Shown one piece after another: positions 46,410 to 55,010 of a stretch of 64,000 nt of DNA. The position numbers and the translations under genes are program-made. Origin of the DNA: Streptomyces sp. ST2-7A (GTDB lineage Bacteria; Actinomycetota; Actinomycetes; Streptomycetales; Streptomycetaceae); the NCBI RefSeq assembly GCF_021390475.1, contig NZ_JAJUWS010000015.1, positions 60,296 through 124,295 on the forward strand. The letters run 5' to 3'. The notes below the pieces were generated by a model, which had not been told where the DNA came from, did no database searches, and was given only the letters and a program-made list of their open reading frames with translations. Within the stretch, counting starts at the first letter, position 1; every line of letters begins with the position of its first letter.

Positions 46410-48188
46410 TCAGCGCCCGGTGTCGTCCCGCCGCCCGGAGGCCAACCGGGCGGCCGTGGCGAGCAGTTCCTCGGCATGGGCCCGCGCCGACTCCGAGTTC
46501 TCCTGACCGGCCATCATCCGGGACAACTCCCGGATCCGGCCCTCCCCGTGCACGGGCACCACGCCACTGCGGGTGACCGAGCCGTCGTGGGTCTTCTCCA
46601 CCACCAGGTGCCGGTCGGCGAACGCGGCGACCTGGGGCAGGTGGGTGACCACCACCACCTGGGCGGTGTCGGCCAGGCGGGCCAGTCGCCGGCCCACCTC
46701 GACGGCCGCCCGGCCGCCGATGCCCGCGTCCACCTCGTCGAAGAGGTAGGTCGGCACCGGGGTGGTACCGGCGAAGACCACCTCGATGGCGAGCATCACC
46801 CGGGAGAGCTCACCACCGGAGGCTCCCTTGGCGATCGGCCGGGGGCGGGCCCCGGGGTGTGGGGCGAGCAGCAATTCCACCTCGTCGACCCCGTGCGGGC
46901 CGCACCCCACGGCGCGACCGTCGAGTTCGACGCTCTCCTCGCCCTCCACCGCCTCCAGGGGGCGCAGATCCACCGACACCCGGGCGTGCGGCATGGCGAG
47001 TTGGGTCAGTTCGTCGGTGACCGCATCCCCGAACCGCTTGGCCGCCTCGGCCCGGGCGGCGGTGAGGGTGTGCGCCAGGTGAGCCAGGTCGCGGCGGAGT
47101 TCGTCGCGCTCGCCCGTCAGACCTTCGATCCGCTCGTCGTCGCCCTCCAGTTCGGCGAGCCGGGCCGTCCCCGCCTCCGCCCAGCCGAGCACCGCGTCGA
47201 GATCCTCCCCGTACTTGCGGGTGAGCCGGCCCAGGACGGCCCGTCGTTCCTCCACCGCGGCCAGGCGCAGGGGATCGGCGTCGAGACCGTCGGCGTACCC
47301 GGCGAGATCCTGGGCGACGTCCGCCAGCAGGATGCCCACCTCGCCGAGTCGGTCGGCCAGGCCGCCCAGCACGGGATCATGGGCGCGGACCGCCTCCAGC
47401 GCGCGGTGCGCCTCGGCGACCAGGGTGGTTGCGTCCACGCCCTCGGGGTCGGTCGGGTCACCGGCCAGCACGCCGTGGGCGGTGGTGGAGGCGGTGGCCA
47501 GGGCGTCGGCATGTCCCAGCCGGCCCGCCTCGGCGTTCAGTTCGGCGTCCTCGCCGGGCCGGGGCCCGGCGGCGGCGATCTCCTCCAGGCCGAGACGCAA
47601 CAGGTCGGCCTCGCGGGCCCGCTCACGGGCCCGCTCGGTCAGCTCGACGAGCAGTGCGGAGATCTCGCGCAGTCGCCGGTAGGTGCACCGATAGGCCTCG
47701 AGCGGGACGGCGACCGACTCCCCCGCGTACCGGTCCAGCGCCTCGCGCTGCCGGGCCGGACGCAGCAACCCCTGCTGATCGGTCTGGCCGTGAACGGCCA
47801 CCAGCTCCTCGCCGAGTTCGGCGAGGAGGGCGGCGGGGACCGTTCGACCGCCCAGGTGGGCGCGGGACCGGCCCTCGGCGGAGACGGTGCGGCTGACCAG
47901 CAGTGCGCCCTCCTCGAGGTCGGCCCCGGCGTCGGCGGCCCGCCGGGCGGCGGGGGCGTCCGCGGACAGCGCGATCCGCCCCTCGACCAGGGCACCGGCG
48001 GCCCCCACCCGCACCAGACCGGCGTCGGCCCGACCTCCGAGCAGCAGACCGAGGCTGGTCACGACCATGGTCTTGCCCGCCCCCGTCTCACCGGTCACCG
48101 CGGTGAAGCCGGTGGACAGCTCGACCACGGCGTCGTCGATCACGCCGAGGTCCTTGATCCGCATTTCCTCCAACACGGGTACGACCAT
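46410..48188 (-). CDS. recN: DNA repair protein RecN
   Basis: A 592-residue SMC-like ATPase that acts early in double-strand break repair. The N-terminal Walker A is TAVTGETGAGKTMVVTSLGLLLGGRAD. A central coiled-coil region (about 180-400, many Glu/Arg/Leu heptads) links it to the ABC signature KGASGGELSRVMLAIEVV and Walker B PTYLFDEVDAGIGGRAAVEVG near the C-terminus. The ATG at 48188 is chosen; a methionine eight residues on (MRIKDLGVIDDA) has GGAGG too close. It diverges from the aldehyde dehydrogenase gene. Streptomyces often have recN next to nadK and tlyA; here two other genes separate them. Confidence 0.95.
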   Translation of the reverse strand: MVVPVLEEMRIKDLGVIDDAVVELSTGFTAVTGETGAGKTMVVTSLGLLLGGRADAGLVRVGAAGALVEGRIALSADAPAARRAADAGADLEEGALLVSRTVSAEGRSRAHLGGRTVPAALLAELGEELVAVHGQTDQQGLLRPARQREALDRYAGESVAVPLEAYRCTYRRLREISALLVELTERARERAREADLLRLGLEEIAAAGPRPGEDAELNAEAGRLGHADALATASTTAHGVLAGDPTDPEGVDATTLVAEAHRALEAVRAHDPVLGGLADRLGEVGILLADVAQDLAGYADGLDADPLRLAAVEERRAVLGRLTRKYGEDLDAVLGWAEAGTARLAELEGDDERIEGLTGERDELRRDLAHLAHTLTAARAEAAKRFGDAVTDELTQLAMPHARVSVDLRPLEAVEGEESVELDGRAVGCGPHGVDEVELLLAPHPGARPRPIAKGASGGELSRVMLAIEVVFAGTTPVPTYLFDEVDAGIGGRAAVEVGRRLARLADTAQVVVVTHLPQVAAFADRHLVVEKTHDGSVTRSGVVPVHGEGRIRELSRMMAGQENSESARAHAEELLATAARLASGRRDDTGR

Positions 48189-48477
48189 ACGAGGTCCGGG
48201 TCCCCCGATGCGACGCGCGTCCCCGACCGGTGTGCCGGGAATCGCGACCGGCCCGGCGGGAACCACCGCGCGGCCCGACCGCTCCCGTCCGACGCGACGG
48301 GTGGTGAGCACCCATGAATACCGGTATGTCCGGGAAAGTTCGGGTAGAGATGGTCCCGGCCGGTCGGGTTCGCCCGCCGCCCCCGGCCGATCGGGTACCC
48401 CGCTCCGGGGTCCGGACCCGTTCCACGGCGGGACCGGCCGCCACCGGCCCGGCCCACGCCCCTCGGAAGGACGTTCC

Positions 48478-49947
48478 ATGACCGACGCGCCCGCACCGTA
48501 CGAGGACTTCACCACCCTCCCCCTCGCCGGCACCCGTCGCACCGGAAGCGGAGGGGAAGCGCGTGCCGACCGCGACCCGTGGTCCGGCGAGACCCTCGTG
48601 GAGATCCCGCAGGCGACCATGGGCGACGCCGAGGAGGCGCTGGACGCCGCCCGCCCGGCACAACGCGACTGGGCCGGTCGGCTGCCCCGCGAACGGGCGG
48701 CGGTGATGAGCCGCATGGTGGAGGTGCTGCACCGCCGCCGCGAGGAGATCGTCCGCTGGCTGGTCCGCGAGAGCGGCAGCACCGTCGCCAAGGCGAAGGC
48801 CGAGTGGGCGGCGACCGTCGCCGACTTCACCGAGGCGGCCTCGCTCCCCCACCGGGTGGCGGGACGGATCCTGCCCGCCGACATCCCCGGCAAGGAGAGC
48901 CGGGTGTACCGCAAGCCGCTGGGCGTGGTGCTGGTGATCAGCCCGTGGAACTGGCCGCTCCACCTGAGCTGCCGCTCGGTGGCCCCGGCGCTGGCCCTGG
49001 GCAACGCCGTGGTGCTCAAGCCGGCCGGTGACACCCCCGTCACCGGCGGCCTGCTGCCCGCCCTGCTGCTGGAGGAGGCGGGGCTACCGGCGGGGCTGCT
49101 GAGCGTGGTCGTGGCACCGGGCAGCGAGGTCGGCGACCCGCTGGTGGAACACCCGATCCCCCGGCTGGTCTCCTTCACCGGCTCGACCCCCGTGGGACGG
49201 GGCATCGCGCGCAAGGCGGGGCTGAAGAAGCTCGCCCTGGAGCTGGGCGGCAACGCCCCCCTGGTGGTGCTGGACGACGCCGACCTGCCGCGCGCCGTCG
49301 AGGCCGCGGTCTTCGGTTCCTTCTTCCACCAGGGGCAGATCTGCATCCGCACCAACCGGATCGTCGTGGATGACTCGCTCCACGACGGGTTCGTGGACCT
49401 GTTCGTCGAACGGGTGCGCGCGTTGCGCACCGGCGACCCCTCCGATCCCGAAACCCGGATCGGGCCGCTGATCAACGAAAGTCAGGTGGACGGGGTGCGC
49501 GACATCGTGGAACGGTCGGTGGGGGCCGGGGCGAAGCTGCTGCTCGGCGGGGACCCCGGGGGGCCGACCGGCCTGTCGCTCCCCCCGCACGTGCTGCTCG
49601 CCGAACCGGACGCCCCGAGCGCCGTGGAGGAGGTCTTCGGGCCGGTGGCGACGATCCTGCGGGCCCGCGACGAGGAGCACGCGCTGGAGTTGGCCAACGG
49701 CACCGACTACGGCCTGTCCAGCGCCGTGTTCAGCGGTGACGCCGAGCGCGGCACCCGATTCGCGCTGCGGGTGGACGCCGGGATGACACACGTCAACGAC
49801 CAGACGGTGAACGACCAGGCGAACACCGCCTTCGGTGGCGAGAAGGATTCCGGATTGGGGCGCTTCGGCGGCGACTGGGCGCTGGAGGAGTTCACCACCG
49901 ATCACTGGATCAGCCTCCAGCACACCCCCCGACGGTTCGCCTTCTGA
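48478..49947 (+). CDS. NAD(P)-dependent aldehyde dehydrogenase
   Basis: A 489-residue member of the aldehyde dehydrogenase superfamily. Catalytic residues are visible: oxyanion Asn158 (PWNWP), Glu255 (LELGGNAP) and the nucleophile Cys289 (QGQICIRTNR). Coenzyme-binding FTGSTPVGRGIA and the C-terminal GEKDSGLGRFGGDWALEEFTTDHWIS are also standard; that tail resembles benzaldehyde/vanillin dehydrogenases and betaine aldehyde-like enzymes. The ATG at 48478 follows GGAAGGA. It oxidises an unidentified, probably aromatic, aldehyde. It stands alone, divergent from recN, with a TspO gene 74 bp downstream. Confidence 0.94.
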   Translation: MTDAPAPYEDFTTLPLAGTRRTGSGGEARADRDPWSGETLVEIPQATMGDAEEALDAARPAQRDWAGRLPRERAAVMSRMVEVLHRRREEIVRWLVRESGSTVAKAKAEWAATVADFTEAASLPHRVAGRILPADIPGKESRVYRKPLGVVLVISPWNWPLHLSCRSVAPALALGNAVVLKPAGDTPVTGGLLPALLLEEAGLPAGLLSVVVAPGSEVGDPLVEHPIPRLVSFTGSTPVGRGIARKAGLKKLALELGGNAPLVVLDDADLPRAVEAAVFGSFFHQGQICIRTNRIVVDDSLHDGFVDLFVERVRALRTGDPSDPETRIGPLINESQVDGVRDIVERSVGAGAKLLLGGDPGGPTGLSLPPHVLLAEPDAPSAVEEVFGPVATILRARDEEHALELANGTDYGLSSAVFSGDAERGTRFALRVDAGMTHVNDQTVNDQANTAFGGEKDSGLGRFGGDWALEEFTTDHWISLQHTPRRFAF

Positions 49948-50021
49948 GGTTCCGCTCCGGGAGACGGGCGACGGCCCGCTCCCCGTGCGCCACCCCGGTA
50001 CCGGGGAGAACGGAGATCGGC

Positions 50022-50528
50022 ATGACGACCGATGGAACGATCGAGACCCGCTCCGCGTCCCCGTGGTGGCGTTCCTGGCCCTCGCTGGTGGTGTTCGTGG
50101 GGCTGTGCTACCTCGTGGCCGCCCTCGGCTCGATGGCGAGCGCCGACGCCGGTGACACGTACGGCGCGCTGGACCGCCCGGCGTGGGCTCCGCCCTCCTG
50201 GCTGTTCGGACCGGTGTGGACGGTGCTCTACGGCCTGATCGGCGTCTCCGCGTGGCTGGTGTGGCGTCGAGCGGGCGGGTCGGCGCGCACCGCGCTGGTG
50301 TGGTGGGGTGTCCAACTGGCCCTCAACCTCGCCTGGACGCCGCTGTTCTTCGGTGCCGAGGAGTACGGTCTCGCCCTGGTGGACATCGTGCTGATGCTCG
50401 GCGCGATCGTGGTGACCGTGACACTGTTCGCCCGAATCCACCGTCCGGCGGCCGGGCTCCTGATCCCCTATCTGCTGTGGGTGGGCTACGCCACCGCCCT
50501 CAACGCCGCGATCTGGTGGGCCGAGTGA
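50022..50528 (+). CDS. TspO/MBR family membrane protein
   Basis: A 168-residue protein with five predicted membrane helices. Family marks are WYGALDRPAWAPPSWLFGPVWTVLYGLIGVSAWLVWRRAG (here beginning TYGALDRPAW), ALNLAWTPLFFGAEEYGLALVDIVLM and LLIPYLLWVGYATALNAAIW. Relatives bind porphyrins, cholesterol or benzodiazepine-like ligands and modulate stress or tetrapyrrole fluxes. The ATG at 50022 has GGAG 8 bp upstream. It follows the aldehyde dehydrogenase gene by 74 bp and is convergent with nadK. Confidence 0.93.
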   Translation: MTTDGTIETRSASPWWRSWPSLVVFVGLCYLVAALGSMASADAGDTYGALDRPAWAPPSWLFGPVWTVLYGLIGVSAWLVWRRAGGSARTALVWWGVQLALNLAWTPLFFGAEEYGLALVDIVLMLGAIVVTVTLFARIHRPAAGLLIPYLLWVGYATALNAAIWWAE

Positions 50529-50594
50529 GCCGGGATGGGACGTGGGGCGCAAGGCCCGCGGCGACGATTCGTCGGCCCGGGCCCCGCCCTCCGT

Positions 50595-51587
50595 TCAGCG
50601 CGGTCCCCCCCGCCAGCCGGCCACCGGAAGCGCGAATTTGGCGACCAGGCGATCGGTGAAGGGAGCCCGGTGCAGACGGGCCAGACGTACCGGCACCGCC
50701 CCGCGTCGCACCTCCACCCGCGCGCCGGCCGGCAGTTCCACGCTGCGCCGGCCGTCGCACCACAGCACCCCGTGCGACGTGTTCGGCTGCACCTCCACCG
50801 CCAGCACCGAGTGCGGGGCGGTGACCAGCGGTTTGGCGAACAGCGCGTGGGCGCTGATCGGCACCATCAGCAGGGCCTCCACCTCCGGCCACACCACCGG
50901 CCCGCCGGCGGAGAAGGCGTAGGCGGTGGATCCGGTGGGGGTGGCACAGACCACGCCGTCGCAGCCGAAGCGGGACACCGGCCGACCGTCCACCTCGGTG
51001 ACGACCTCGAGCAGGCGTTCGCGGGCGGCCTTCTCCACCGACGCCTCGTTCAGCGCCCAGTCCACGTGCGCCGGGACGCAGGCGGTGCCGTCGTTGTAGA
51101 CCACGACATCGAGGGTCATCCGCTCCTCGACCGTGTAGTCGCGGCGCACCACCCGGTCCACCACCTGGTCGAGGTCGTCGCGCTCGGCCTCGGCGAGGAA
51201 GCCCACCCGCCCCAGGTTCACCCCCAGCATGGGCACCCCCGAGGCGCGGGAGAACTCGGCCCCGCGCAACAGTGTGCCGTCGCCCCCGAGCACCACCAGC
51301 AGTTCGCATCCCTCCGCGACGCCGGGGCCGTTCTCCACCCGCGCGACCTCGGTGGGCAGCGGCAGATCCTCGGCCTCCTCCACCAGCACCCGCACACCCA
51401 TCCGGTGGGCCAGCAGTCCGCGCACCACCAGTTCGGCGCTGCGGATGGCGGCCGGGCGGCCGGTGTGGGCGAGGAGCAGGACGGTGCGGTCGGCCTCCCC
51501 CTCCGCCGGAGGCAGTCCGGCGCGGGGTTCCGATGCGGTCCCTCCGTCCCGTTCGGGTCGTTCGGGTCGGTCGTCGCTGCTGCTCAC
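50595..51587 (-). CDS. nadK: NAD kinase
   Basis: A 330-residue ATP (or polyphosphate)-dependent kinase forming NADP. The GGDGT motif is in LLVVLGGDGTLLRGAEFSR, and NLGRVGFLAEAERDDLDQVVD and FGCDGVVCATPTGSTAYAFSAGGPVVWPEVEALLMVPISAHALFAKP complete the signature. The GTG at 51585-51587 overlaps the tlyA stop (GTGA), showing coupling with tlyA, an arrangement conserved in actinobacteria. The first ~30 residues are a charged disordered leader. Confidence 0.96.
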   Translation of the reverse strand: MSSSDDRPERPERDGGTASEPRAGLPPAEGEADRTVLLLAHTGRPAAIRSAELVVRGLLAHRMGVRVLVEEAEDLPLPTEVARVENGPGVAEGCELLVVLGGDGTLLRGAEFSRASGVPMLGVNLGRVGFLAEAERDDLDQVVDRVVRRDYTVEERMTLDVVVYNDGTACVPAHVDWALNEASVEKAARERLLEVVTEVDGRPVSRFGCDGVVCATPTGSTAYAFSAGGPVVWPEVEALLMVPISAHALFAKPLVTAPHSVLAVEVQPNTSHGVLWCDGRRSVELPAGARVEVRRGAVPVRLARLHRAPFTDRLVAKFALPVAGWRGGPR

Positions 51588-52408
51588 CGGGGGCCCTCCG
51601 TCACGGCTCGCTCGACATCGCTCGGGTCCGGATCGGGTGCCCCGGCCCGCAACCACAGAAAGTACTCGACGTTGCCGGAGGGTCCCGGCAACGGGCTGGC
51701 GGTCACCCCGAGTGTGCCCAGTCCCAGCTCCCGCGCGCGTCGGGCGACGCCGAGGACCGCGTCGGCCCGCAGCGCCGGGTCCCGGACCACCCCACCGCTG
51801 CCCAGCCGATCCCTACCCACTTCGAACTGGGGTTTGACCATCAGGAGCAGATCGGCGTCGGACGCCGCGCAGCCGACCAGGGCCGGCAGCACCAGACCCA
51901 GCGGGATGAACGACAGGTCACCGGTGATCAGGTCCACCGGTTCCCCGCCGATGATCTCCGGGGTCAGCTCCCGCACGTTGGTCCGATCGTGGACCTCCAC
52001 CCGCTCATCGGCCCGCAGGGACCAGGCGAGCTGTCCGTACCCGACGTCCACCGCCAGCACCCGGGCCGCGCCGGCGCGCAACAGGACGTCCGTGAAGCCA
52101 CCGGTGGACGCGCCGGCGTCCAGGGCACGGCGACCGGCCACCTCCAGGCCCAGGGGGCCGAAGACGGCCAGCGCGCCGGCGAGCTTGTGCCCACCGCGCG
52201 AGACGTAGTCGGGGTCGTCCGCGTCCTCCCGCACCACCAGGGCGGCGCTGACCGCCACCCGGGTGGCGGGTTTGGTCGCGGGGGCGCCGTCCACCCTGAC
52301 GCGGCCGGCCGCGATGAGCGACTGCGCGTGCTCGCGGGAGCGGGCCAGTCGACGGCGGACCAGTTCCGCGTCGAGCCGGCTGAGGCGGGGGCGGGTGGCT
52401 GCTGCCAC
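51584..52408 (-). CDS. tlyA: TlyA-family rRNA 2'-O-methyltransferase
   Basis: A 274-residue methyltransferase with an N-terminal S4 RNA-binding domain (RLDAELVRRRLARSREHAQSLIAAGRVRVDGAPATKPA) and an FtsJ-like fold: SRGGHKLAGAL, LDAGASTGGFTDVLLRAGA, VDVGYGQLAW, DRTNVREL and MVKPQFEVG. The K-D-K residues of the 2'-O-methylation tetrad are in place. In mycobacteria TlyA methylates cytidines in 16S and 23S rRNA and its loss gives capreomycin resistance. The GTG at 52406-52408 has GGGAG upstream. It is coupled to nadK and lies 7 bp from the low-complexity protein gene. Confidence 0.95.
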   Translation of the reverse strand: MAAATRPRLSRLDAELVRRRLARSREHAQSLIAAGRVRVDGAPATKPATRVAVSAALVVREDADDPDYVSRGGHKLAGALAVFGPLGLEVAGRRALDAGASTGGFTDVLLRAGAARVLAVDVGYGQLAWSLRADERVEVHDRTNVRELTPEIIGGEPVDLITGDLSFIPLGLVLPALVGCAASDADLLLMVKPQFEVGRDRLGSGGVVRDPALRADAVLGVARRARELGLGTLGVTASPLPGPSGNVEYFLWLRAGAPDPDPSDVERAVTEGPR

Positions 52409-52415
52409 GGATCGT

Positions 52416-52901
52416 TCAGCTCCCGGTGTCGGTGGGGGCACCCGGCGGCCGGGGACCGGCGGGTCGGTCGAGGGCGGCCAGGATCCCGTCGAGACCGCGG
52501 TGGACATCTTCGTACACCGCCGGGTGCGCGGTCACGACCAGGCGGTCGACCTCCCGCAGCCGCTCCACCAGGGAGTCGACCGCCGGGTGGCCGGTGGGTT
52601 CGAGTGGGGTGCCCAGCGGCTCCGGAACCGCCTCCCCCGGAATGTCCGGCGCCGGCCCCTCCGCGGCGCCGTCCGCGTGGGCGGGCGCGGACGGGGTTCC
52701 CGCGCCGTCGGCGGTGTCCGGGCCGGCGGGCTCGACCGACGGCGTCCCGGCGGGCCCGGCACTCCCGGACCGCCCCGTTCCGACCGTCGCGGACACCGGG
52801 GCCCCTCCGGACCCGGTGGCGCCCCCGATGGGGGAACCCTCCGGACCCGGAACGTTCCCCCCGCCCCCGGGGCGGGGGCCGGTGGGTGGCGTGTGATCCA
52901 T
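52416..52901 (-). CDS. Low-complexity protein with conserved C-terminal helix pair
   Basis: A 161-residue protein. The first ~100 residues are Pro/Gly/Ala/Thr-rich and disordered. The last ~50 (PTGHPAVDSLVERLREVDRLVVTAHPAVYEDVHRGLDGILAALD) form two predicted helices, and this segment recurs at this position beside tlyA in streptomycetes as I remember it. No signal peptide or known domain. The ATG at 52899-52901 is preceded at 7 bp by TAGCGT, so it is likely leaderless and heads the operon with tlyA and nadK. It may be an adaptor for those enzymes; that is a guess. Confidence 0.75.
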   Translation of the reverse strand: MDHTPPTGPRPGGGGNVPGPEGSPIGGATGSGGAPVSATVGTGRSGSAGPAGTPSVEPAGPDTADGAGTPSAPAHADGAAEGPAPDIPGEAVPEPLGTPLEPTGHPAVDSLVERLREVDRLVVTAHPAVYEDVHRGLDGILAALDRPAGPRPPGAPTDTGS

Positions 52902-52908
52902 GGGACCG

Positions 52909-52914
52909 ACGCTA
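52909..52914 (-). promoter_or_regulatory. -10 element of a leaderless transcript (low-complexity protein, tlyA, nadK)
   Basis: On the minus strand TAGCGT ends 7 bp before the ATG at 52899-52901. It is the only visible promoter element for the three-gene unit. Confidence 0.5.
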
Positions 52915-53772
52915 CCGCCCGGACGCCGCTCCCCGCGCCCGGGCCGCCGGAACCACCAACGGCGTGCCGCTCTCCGGATCGGTGATCACCCGGCAGGGCA
53001 GCCCGAAGACCTCCTCCACCAGCTCCGCGGTGACGATCTCCCCGGGCGGCCCGGCGGCGACCACCCGCCCCTCGCGCATGGCGATCAGGTGGGTGGCGTA
53101 GCGGGCGGCGTGGTTCAGGTCGTGCAGCACCGCCACCAGGGTCCGGCCCTCCTCCTCGTGCAGGCGGGCGCACAGGTCGAGCACCTCGACCTGGTGCGCG
53201 ATGTCCAGGTAGGTGGTGGGCTCGTCGAGCAGGAGCAGCGGGGTCTGCTGGGCCAGGGCCATGGCGATCCACACCCGTTGGCGCTGCCCCCCGGAGAGTT
53301 CGTCGACGTACCGGTCGGCCAGGGCGTCCACGCCGGTGGCGGCCATCGCCCCGACCGTGATCCGCTCGTCCTCCCGCGACCACTGCCTCAGCACCCCCTG
53401 GTGGGGGTAGCGGCCCCGCCCCACGAGGTCGGCGACGGTGATGCCGTCGGGCGCCACCGGCGTCTGGGGCAGCAGGCCCAGGATCCGGGCGAGTCCCCGG
53501 GCGGGCAGGCGGTCGATGGCCGCGCCGTCCAGCAGCACACGGCCGGCCGTGGGGCGCAGCAGCCGGGAGAGCGCCCGCAGCAGGGTGGACTTGCCGCAGG
53601 CGTTGGGGCCGACGATCACCGTGAAGGACCGGTCGGGGATGGCGACGGTCAGGTCCTCGGCGATGACCCGGCGGTCGTAGGCCAGGGTCACCTCCTCGGT
53701 GGCGAGGCGGGAGCCGCCGGAGAGGGCGTCGGGGACGGCGGACGTGCCGGACGGGGCGGACCTGACGGACAT
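52912..53772 (-). CDS. Iron-siderophore ABC transporter ATPase
   Basis: A 286-residue FepC/FecE-type ATPase. Walker A is GPNACGKSTLLRALSRLL, the signature LSGGQRQRVWIAMALAQQ, Walker B LLLLDEPTTYLDIAHQ and the H-loop VLHDLNHAARYA. LPQTPVAPDGITVADLVGRGRYPHQ is the Q-loop form found in siderophore importers. The ATG at 53770-53772 has AGGAG 8 bp upstream. It is the last gene of the divergent uptake operon after two FecCD permeases. The gap to the preceding permease is 89 bp. Confidence 0.95.
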   Translation of the reverse strand: MSVRSAPSGTSAVPDALSGGSRLATEEVTLAYDRRVIAEDLTVAIPDRSFTVIVGPNACGKSTLLRALSRLLRPTAGRVLLDGAAIDRLPARGLARILGLLPQTPVAPDGITVADLVGRGRYPHQGVLRQWSREDERITVGAMAATGVDALADRYVDELSGGQRQRVWIAMALAQQTPLLLLDEPTTYLDIAHQVEVLDLCARLHEEEGRTLVAVLHDLNHAARYATHLIAMREGRVVAAGPPGEIVTAELVEEVFGLPCRVITDPESGTPLVVPAARARGAASGR

Positions 53773-53861
53773 GGCCGTACTCCTGGCGTGCGGGGAATCG
53801 GGTGCGGAACGAGTGGGGCCGGGCCCCTCGGGAAGGGTGGCCGGCGGTGCCGGGCGCGGGG

Positions 53862-55010
53862 TCACAGCCGACCCGACCGGCGCTCGACGGCCAACAGCCA
53901 CAACAGGTAGCCGCCGCCCAGGATGCCGGTCACCGCGCCCACCGGGAGTTGCCGATCGCCGAAGGCCGCCTGGGCGACGAGGTCCGCCGCGCACAACACC
54001 AGCGCGCCCATGGCGGCGGCGGGCAGCAGGTTCGGGCCGGGGGTCCGGGTGAGCCGGCGGGCCAGTTGCGGGGCGGTGAGCGCCACGAAGGCGATCGGTC
54101 CGGCCGCGGCGGTGGCCACGGCGGTCAGCAGCACCGCACCGACCAGGACCACCAGGCGGGTGCTCTCCGGACGGACGCCCAGGGAGGAGGCCGAGTCGTC
54201 GCCCATCTCCAGCAGCGTCAGCCGTCGGCCCCGGGAGAGGATCAGCGGCACCAGCACCGCGCAGGCGATCAGCAACGGCCACAGTTGCGCCCAGCCCCGC
54301 CCGTTGAGCGAGCCGGTGATCCACAGCACCGCCCGGGCGGCGTCGACGATGTCGGCGCGGGTCATGAGGTAGCCGTTGACGGCGGTGAGGATCGCGGCGG
54401 CGCCGATGCCCACCAGCACCAGGCGGTAACCGTGGATTCCCCGCCGCCAGGCCAGCAGGTAGACCAGCACGCCGGTCAGCAATCCGCCCGCCACGGCGCC
54501 GAGGGAGACCGCGCCGGCGTCACCGCCGAAGACGACGATGACGGTGAGCGCCCCGACCCCCGCGCCCTGGGTGAAGCCGATGATGTCGGGACTGCCCAGC
54601 GGGTTGCGGGAGACCGCCTGGAAGACCGCGCCGGCCAGCCCGAGCGCCAGCCCGACCAACAGTGCCAGCAGGGCGCGGGGCAGGCGGAGTTCGTGGATGA
54701 CGAATCGTTGTCCCGGTGTGCCGCCGCCGAGGAGGACGTCGATCACCTCCGCGGGGGTCAGCGGGTAGTCGCCCGTACCGACCAGGACCACCGCCGTGCC
54801 GAGCGCGGTGAGGAGGATCGCGGGCAGTACGAGGGCACCGCGCGGGTGCACCCGCAGCGACAGGCCCAGGGGGCCGCGCAGCACCGGGCCGCGGGAGCGC
54901 GTCCCCGGCCGGTGGGCATCGACGGGGGGCTCGTCCACACGGTCGGTGCCGTCCGCGAACCCGTCGACGCGGTCGGTCGTCGAACGGGGGACGCCGGGGA
55001 TCGTGCTCAC
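53862..55010 (-). CDS. FecCD-family siderophore permease (second)
   Basis: A 382-residue membrane permease with about nine or ten helices after a ~55-residue cytoplasmic leader. Family motifs are LRLPRALLALLVGLALGLAGAVFQAVSRNPLGSPDIIGFTQGAG and PIAFVALTAPQLARRLTRTPGPNLLPAAAMGALVLCAADLVAQ. It pairs with the upstream permease to form the channel for a ferric hydroxamate- or catecholate-type siderophore. The GTG at 55010 overlaps the previous stop (GTGA), so the two are coupled. Confidence 0.95.
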   Translation of the reverse strand: MSTIPGVPRSTTDRVDGFADGTDRVDEPPVDAHRPGTRSRGPVLRGPLGLSLRVHPRGALVLPAILLTALGTAVVLVGTGDYPLTPAEVIDVLLGGGTPGQRFVIHELRLPRALLALLVGLALGLAGAVFQAVSRNPLGSPDIIGFTQGAGVGALTVIVVFGGDAGAVSLGAVAGGLLTGVLVYLLAWRRGIHGYRLVLVGIGAAAILTAVNGYLMTRADIVDAARAVLWITGSLNGRGWAQLWPLLIACAVLVPLILSRGRRLTLLEMGDDSASSLGVRPESTRLVVLVGAVLLTAVATAAAGPIAFVALTAPQLARRLTRTPGPNLLPAAAMGALVLCAADLVAQAAFGDRQLPVGAVTGILGGGYLLWLLAVERRSGRL